This document shows positions 5,051 to 8,567 of a stretch of DNA of 8,567 bases, piece after piece; positions within the stretch are counted from its first letter, which is position 1, and every line of letters begins with the position of its first letter. The DNA is taken from assembly GCF_051961495.1 (NCBI RefSeq), contig NZ_JBQCDF010000283.1, positions 1 to 8,567 on the forward strand, in the 5' to 3' direction. A program made the position numbers and the translations under genes. The stretch is from Cytophaga sp051961495. GTDB taxonomy: Bacteria; Bacteroidota; Bacteroidia; Cytophagales; Cytophagaceae. The notes below the pieces were generated by a model, which made no database searches, was not told the DNA's origin, and was given only the letters and a program-made list of their open reading frames with translations.

Positions 5051-5626
5051 ATGTACACCGGCTTACTCACGCATGTCCGTAAATTCATATCACTTACACC
5101 TGAGGAAGAAATGTTGCTTTCAGGATTTTTTCAGTACAGAAAAGTATCAAAAAAGGAAAACCTGCTGCAGACCGGCGATCCCTGTAAACAGAATTACTTT
5201 GTATTGAAAGGTTGTCTGCGCTTATTTTTTATTGATGAAAAAGGTGTTGAACAGACCACGCAATTCGCAATCGAAAACTGGTGGATGAATGATTACATGG
5301 CTTTCCAGAATCAGCAGCCGGCAAACTTTTATATCCAGGCCGTTGAAAATACCGAATTACTGAGCATTTCCTTTAACGAACAGGAACAGTTGTTTAAAGC
5401 ACTGCCGGCAATGGAACGTTATTTCCGCCTGGTTTATCAGAAGGCAGCAGCGGCAGCACAAATACGAACTAAATACCAGCATACATTTTCAAAAGAAGAA
5501 CAATACCTGAATTTCAGCCGCAGCTTTCCGGATTTTGTTCAACGTGTTCCGCAATACTTATTAGCGTCCTATTTAGGATTCACGCCTGAATATTTAAGTG
5601 AAATCCGTAAAAAGAATATTTCTTAA
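5051..5626 (+). CDS. Crp/Fnr-family transcriptional regulator
   Basis: The 191-residue product has an N-terminal cyclic-nucleotide-binding-type beta barrel (about 10-125). It includes the strand FVLKGCLRLFFIDEKG (50-65), ending in the typical 'VLKG..R.F' turn, and IQAVENTELLSIS (95-107). The family's long linking helix covers about 118-145, followed by a short helix-turn-helix (about 166-188, RVPQYLLASYLGFTPEYLSEIRKK). The canonical cAMP pocket (GE..L and R-S/T) is absent, replaced by a WWMNDYMAF segment (77-85), so cAMP is unlikely to be the ligand. There is no Fnr-type cysteine cluster. Many Bacteroidota genomes carry such short regulators beside small redox or stress genes. The AhpD-like gene follows after 63 bp and is the likely target. 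Dyads with N4 spacing lie both before the gene and across its stop codon. Confidence 0.9.
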   Translation: MYTGLLTHVRKFISLTPEEEMLLSGFFQYRKVSKKENLLQTGDPCKQNYFVLKGCLRLFFIDEKGVEQTTQFAIENWWMNDYMAFQNQQPANFYIQAVENTELLSISFNEQEQLFKALPAMERYFRLVYQKAAAAAQIRTKYQHTFSKEEQYLNFSRSFPDFVQRVPQYLLASYLGFTPEYLSEIRKKNIS

Positions 5627-5637
5627 ACCAGTTTAAG
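5622..5637. promoter_or_regulatory. Perfect dyad CTTAAAC-CA-GTTTAAG between regulator and AhpD-like gene
   Basis: A 16-bp dyad (7-bp arms, 2-bp centre) spans the TAA stop of the regulator. It can also be read as 6-N4-6, the spacing bound by Crp/Fnr dimers. Its centre lies about 33 bp upstream of the -7 element at 5659-5666, close to the position of a class II activator site (around -41) if transcription starts just downstream of that element. A run of T follows the dyad, so a weak terminator is the alternative reading. Confidence 0.4.
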
Positions 5638-5658
5638 TTTTTCCTGAAAACCAGCTCC

Positions 5659-5666
5659 TAGTTTTG
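5659..5666 (+). promoter_or_regulatory. Bacteroidota-type -7 promoter element TAGTTTTG
   Basis: The sequence matches the TAnnTTTG consensus at all fixed positions and lies 24 bp before the start of the AhpD-like gene, giving a leader of about 20 nt. No TTG is present at the usual -33 place; instead the dyad at 5622-5637 sits near there, which would fit an activator-dependent promoter. Confidence 0.5.
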
Positions 5667-5689
5667 TTCTATACTAAAACACAAAACAT

Positions 5690-6133
5690 ATGGAAAAGAG
5701 ATTAAACATGGAAGCATTGCAGCCAACCGCATACAAGGCCATGCTGGGTTTGGAAGGTTATTTACAGACAACAGCATTAAGTAAGTTGCATAAGAATCTG
5801 ATCAAAACACGCGCATCGCAGATCAACGGTTGCAGCCATTGTCTGGATATGCATACCAAAGAATCCATTAAAAGCGGTGAAACGTTACAGCGTTTGTTTG
5901 TATTAAGCGCCTGGAGAGAAACAGATTTATTTTCACCTGAAGAAAAAATCATACTGGCACTGACAGAAGAATGTACGCTTATTCATCAGCATGGGGTATC
6001 TGATTCTGTATACAAGAAAGCCGTTGAGACCTTTGGTGAGACTTACGTAGCACATATCATTATGGCGGTAGTAGCGATAAACGGATGGAACCGGATAGCG
6101 ATCAGCACACACATGCAGCCAACAGCTGAATAG
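5690..6133 (+). CDS. Carboxymuconolactone decarboxylase / AhpD-family protein (CxxC type)
   Basis: The 147-residue product is an all-helical member of the CMD/AhpD superfamily. The core motif is RASQINGCSHCLDMHTKES (41-59), with the redox pair Cys48 and Cys51 and His55, as in alkylhydroperoxidase AhpD, where the CxxC dithiol reduces peroxidatic partners. The C-terminal helix HIIMAVVAINGWNRIAIST (122-140) is also typical. True decarboxylases lack the CxxC pair, so a peroxidase or thiol-disulfide role is more likely; this is family knowledge plus inference. It is probably cytosolic and oligomeric. A second ATG lies six codons in, and I keep ATG 5690, which follows the -7 element at 5659-5666 at a suitable distance. 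The gene is immediately downstream of the Crp/Fnr-type regulator and is ended by a strong terminator. Confidence 0.9.
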   Translation: MEKRLNMEALQPTAYKAMLGLEGYLQTTALSKLHKNLIKTRASQINGCSHCLDMHTKESIKSGETLQRLFVLSAWRETDLFSPEEKIILALTEECTLIHQHGVSDSVYKKAVETFGETYVAHIIMAVVAINGWNRIAISTHMQPTAE

Positions 6134-6137
6134 AAAA

Positions 6138-6171
6138 ATAAAAAGGTCAATACGTGTATTGACCTTTTTAT
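6138..6171. terminator. Bidirectional rho-independent terminator
   Basis: A perfect 16-bp inverted repeat, with arms 6138-6153 and 6156-6171 (core AAAAAGGTCAATAC / GTATTGACCTTTTT), has only a two-base centre. Both ends are A/T runs, giving a U-tract to transcripts from either side. It lies 5 bp after the AhpD-like stop and 17 bp after the stop of the sugar dehydrogenase gene on the other strand, so it serves both convergent genes. Confidence 0.92.
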
Positions 6172-6188
6172 GCTTATATGTTTTTCGT

Positions 6189-7499
6189 TTATTTTTTATC
6201 GACACTGATCCGCCAGATGGTATTGGCTGCATCATCAGCCACAAGCATAGAGCCATCCTGCAATACCGTAATGCCGACAGGCCTTCCGTATACTTCGTCG
6301 GCATTCGCAATAAAGCCTGTTAAAAAATCTTCCGCGGGACCAGACGGTTTCCCTTGGTCAAACGGCACGAATACTACTTTATAGCCGGAGAAAGATGACC
6401 GGTTCCAGGAACCATGCTGGCCGATAAATGCACCATTGCGGTAATGTTCAGGAAACATTGTATGCTCATAAAAAGCAAGTCCCAGCGATGCAGTATGTGC
6501 TCCCAGTGATACATCAGGTACAATGGCCTTTTTTACCAGATCCATGCCCTTGCCTTCCAGTCTTGGATCAACGTGCTGCCCCCAGTATGAATACGGCCAG
6601 CCATAGAAGCCACCTTCTTTTACACTGGTCAGATAATCGGCCACCAGTTCATCTCCCAACTCATCGCGTTCATTTACAACCGTCCATAATACATGCGTAC
6701 CTGGAGCCCAGGCCATCCCTACAGGATTACGGATACCTGATGCATATACTCTTTTACCACTGCCATCCGGATTCATTTCAAGTATATTCGCACGCATGAC
6801 TTCCTGATCCATGCCATGCTCACCAATGTTACTGGAAGAACCCACCGTGATGTAAATTTTTGAATCATCCGTATTGGCAATAATGTTTCTTGTCCAGTGA
6901 TTATTATAGCCATCTGCAGGCAGGTCTGTGATCTGTTTACCTTTCACAGTAATGGATGTTTGTCCGCGTGTATACGGGAATGCAACAACACCATCGGTAT
7001 TGGCAACATAAAATGTATTTTCAATCAGCAGCATACCCAGCGGCTGATTTAGGTTTTCAAGAAATACTTCGCGTACATCCGGAAGCCCGTCTTTATTTGT
7101 ATCACGGAAAAGCGTGATGCGATCGGCACTTCCATCCGATAGTTTTGATTTTGAATTACCGCTGATAAACGAGGCTGTTTTTTTTATAAATCCCTTGGTA
7201 CCCGATTCAGCTACCAATACATCACCATTCGGCAATACGTAGATCCACCTGGGATTCTCAAGCATATTGGCGTATTTCTGCACAACGAAACCTTTGGGCG
7301 CTATGGGTGTTTGTCCTTCTTTCCAACCAATCGCTTTACTGAATTTTTTAGCGGACTCAGTAGCAAAGGGTTTTGGAAACGTATCTGTTACATCACTGTC
7401 AAGCGTATCATCTAAGGTTACCGCTGTTGCCTTTTCTCCATGATTGGTGCATGAAATCAAAAAACTTAAAAAGAGAACTGAAAAAAAAAGCTGTTTCAT
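6189..7499 (-). CDS. Lipoprotein of the PQQ-type sugar (sorbosone/glucose) dehydrogenase family
   Basis: The 436-residue product begins with a lipoprotein signal peptide (MKQLFFSVLFLSFLISC); the lipobox ends at Cys17, so it is probably anchored in the outer or inner membrane facing the periplasm. The rest is a six-bladed beta-propeller like soluble glucose dehydrogenase and L-sorbosone dehydrogenase. Landmarks are NPRWIYVLPNGDVLVAESG (82-100), the Ca-binding-like DTNKDGLPD (133-141), NQPLGM (151-156), NNHWTRNI (199-206, the place of the catalytic His), SGIRNPVGMAW (254-264), NERDELGD (276-283) and FIGQHGSWNRS (358-368). Family members oxidise sugars or aldehydes with PQQ; the true substrate and PQQ use here are inferred. 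An upstream in-frame ATG at 7529 would put ten residues before the signal peptide, so ATG 7499 is preferred. It is divergent from the aldo/keto reductase. Confidence 0.9.
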   Translation of the reverse strand: MKQLFFSVLFLSFLISCTNHGEKATAVTLDDTLDSDVTDTFPKPFATESAKKFSKAIGWKEGQTPIAPKGFVVQKYANMLENPRWIYVLPNGDVLVAESGTKGFIKKTASFISGNSKSKLSDGSADRITLFRDTNKDGLPDVREVFLENLNQPLGMLLIENTFYVANTDGVVAFPYTRGQTSITVKGKQITDLPADGYNNHWTRNIIANTDDSKIYITVGSSSNIGEHGMDQEVMRANILEMNPDGSGKRVYASGIRNPVGMAWAPGTHVLWTVVNERDELGDELVADYLTSVKEGGFYGWPYSYWGQHVDPRLEGKGMDLVKKAIVPDVSLGAHTASLGLAFYEHTMFPEHYRNGAFIGQHGSWNRSSFSGYKVVFVPFDQGKPSGPAEDFLTGFIANADEVYGRPVGITVLQDGSMLVADDAANTIWRISVDKK

Positions 7500-7545
7500 A
7501 GGGGCTATGTTTGAGATGCTGTTTTTCATGATGCATCACCATTTT

Positions 7546-7559
7546 AAATTACGTAATTT
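7546..7559. promoter_or_regulatory. 14-bp palindrome AAATTACGTAATTT in a divergent promoter region
   Basis: A perfect palindrome lies between the divergent sugar dehydrogenase and aldo/keto reductase genes, 47 bp from the preferred start of the first and 48 bp from the start of the second. It overlaps TAATTTTA on the plus strand, seven of eight matches to TAnnTTTG. It is a candidate shared operator; AT-rich composition weakens the case. Confidence 0.35.
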
Positions 7560-7607
7560 TAATCAAACAAAAACATCCGGAGAAGTTTTTTATTATACTT
7601 CAGTTTT

Positions 7608-8540
7608 ATGACACAAATCGCACTAGGTATGGCCGCCATTGGCAGGCCACAATATATAAATATAAAAACCGCTGATAGTTTACAGAATCCCGATAAAAAT
7701 GCTTTGCAAACCCATGCACTGCAACTGTTGGATACGGCTTACCAACTTGGCATACGCCATTTTGATAGCGCACCGGGATATGGTATTGCAGAAGAAATAC
7801 TTTTGGACTGGGTCAGAAAAAGAAACTATTCAGATATTGGAATTTCTACAAAATGGGGATATATCTATACAGCAAACTTTGAAAAAAATCCTGAGCAGCA
7901 TGAAGTAAAAGAACATTCATTGCAAGTGTTGAAACAACAATGGACATATTCAAAACAGCTACTTCCCCATCTGAATATGTACCAGATACATTCAGCTACG
8001 CTTGATAGTGGTGTATTGGAAAATACAGACGTGCTCGAAGAATTGACTGCAATAAAAAACACGTTTCATATACAAATCGGCCTCACAACAAGTGGTGTAC
8101 AACAAAACGAAGTGATCAAAAAAGCACTGGCGCTTACTTTTGGCGGCAAGCCAATCTTTACTGTGTTTCAGGTTACCTATAATGTATTTGAACAAAGCAT
8201 TGGGGAAGTTATTGAATTGCTGCATGCAGCCAACGCTACGATCATCATCAAAGAATCCCTTGCCAATGGGCGTGTGTTAAGAGGTCAGGCGAATGATACT
8301 TTATTCAAGGCATTGGCTGCAAAATATAACGTTGGAAAAGATGCGATCGCTATTCGTTTTTGTATGGATACATTGAGACCAGCCTTTGTATTGAGCGGTG
8401 CAGCAACCGTGAAGCAACTGGAGCAAAATCTGCTCGCAAACACATTCACATTAGATTTGGATGAAATTGATCAGTTAAAGAAAATGCGGGTAAACAGCGA
8501 AGCCTATTGGAACGAACGCAAACAGCTTGTATGGAACTGA
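7608..8540 (+). CDS. Aldo/keto reductase family protein
   Basis: The 310-residue product is a cytosolic aldo/keto reductase, a TIM-barrel NAD(P)H-dependent carbonyl reductase. The family's catalytic tetrad is visible: Asp53 and Tyr58 in HFDSAPGYG (51-59), Lys82 in ISTKWGY (79-85) and His128 in MYQIHSA (124-130). The cofactor-binding C-terminal part follows, with IIIKESLANGRVLRG (212-226) and VLSGAATVKQLEQN (261-274), where AKRs usually have 'I.G....q..eN'. Length and start fit the family well. The subclass is the L-fucose dehydrogenase/perakine-reductase-like kind with a short N terminus that lacks the first beta hairpin. The substrate is unknown. It is divergent from a sugar dehydrogenase lipoprotein, so a role in sugar or aldehyde handling is possible but unproven. 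Confidence 0.92.
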   Translation: MTQIALGMAAIGRPQYINIKTADSLQNPDKNALQTHALQLLDTAYQLGIRHFDSAPGYGIAEEILLDWVRKRNYSDIGISTKWGYIYTANFEKNPEQHEVKEHSLQVLKQQWTYSKQLLPHLNMYQIHSATLDSGVLENTDVLEELTAIKNTFHIQIGLTTSGVQQNEVIKKALALTFGGKPIFTVFQVTYNVFEQSIGEVIELLHAANATIIIKESLANGRVLRGQANDTLFKALAAKYNVGKDAIAIRFCMDTLRPAFVLSGAATVKQLEQNLLANTFTLDLDEIDQLKKMRVNSEAYWNERKQLVWN

Positions 8541-8545
8541 GTCGT

Positions 8546-8567
8546 AAGCAGCCAGCAAAGCTGCTTT
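8546..8567 (+). terminator. Rho-independent terminator after aldo/keto reductase (cut by window end)
   Basis: AAGCAGC (8546-8552) pairs perfectly with GCTGCTT (8560-8566) around a 7-nt loop, starting 6 bp after the stop codon. The stem is followed by T at the last base of the window, so the T-tract itself cannot be seen. Confidence 0.7.

Noticed and set aside
5933..6310. Minus-strand 125-aa reading frame
   Set aside because: It runs through the bidirectional terminator and overlaps the ends of two well-supported genes; its composition looks random.
6428..6799. Plus-strand 123-aa frame, His/Pro-rich
   Set aside because: It lies wholly inside the sugar dehydrogenase gene on the other strand and resembles no family.

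Overview
The window is an ordinary-looking stretch of chromosome from a member of the Bacteroidota, most likely a Cytophaga-like organism. This placement is inference. It rests on moderate-to-low GC with AT-rich spacers, starts without clear Shine-Dalgarno sequences, a TAnnTTTG-type -7 promoter element, signal peptides ending in the 'YGQ' style, and the gene content. No rRNA, tRNA, CRISPR array, transposase or phage gene was found.

Layout. Left part (1-2670): an NADPH-dependent FMN reductase (minus) is divergent from a DUF1905/YdeI-like protein (plus). That gene converges on a deoxyhypusine-synthase-like gene (minus). The two convergent stop codons are each embedded in an array of a 7-bp repeat (TATGAAT on the coding strand), and a rho-independent terminator sits between the arrays. 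Upstream of the DHS-like gene, about 390-440 bases without a gene (depending on which start the next gene uses) hold GGATT/AATCC inverted repeats and a third heptad array.

Middle part (2731-4821): three plus-strand genes follow with 50-60 nt gaps. They encode a Pro/Ala-linker protein whose C-terminal domain resembles the DNA polymerase III psi/uracil-DNA-glycosylase-like fold, a secreted protein of unknown function, and an exported rhodanese-like protein with a cysteine-rich loop. A small 69-aa minus-strand gene with its own terminator converges on them.

Right part (4822-8567): a Crp/Fnr-family regulator is followed by a CxxC-type carboxymuconolactone decarboxylase/AhpD-family protein. They are separated by a perfect dyad and a consensus -7 element, which suggests the regulator controls its neighbour. 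A long perfect bidirectional terminator separates this pair from a minus-strand lipoprotein of the PQQ-type sugar (sorbosone) dehydrogenase family. That gene is divergent from an aldo/keto reductase, and a 14-bp palindrome lies in their shared promoter region. Several genes have redox themes (FMN reductase, AhpD-like, rhodanese, sugar dehydrogenase, aldo/keto reductase), but nothing ties them into one pathway.

The most interesting signals are the mirror-image heptad arrays abutting two stop codons, the DHS-like protein lacking the catalytic lysine of true deoxyhypusine synthases, and the dyads with Fnr-box geometry around the Crp/Fnr-type gene. I see no convincing multi-gene novel system.
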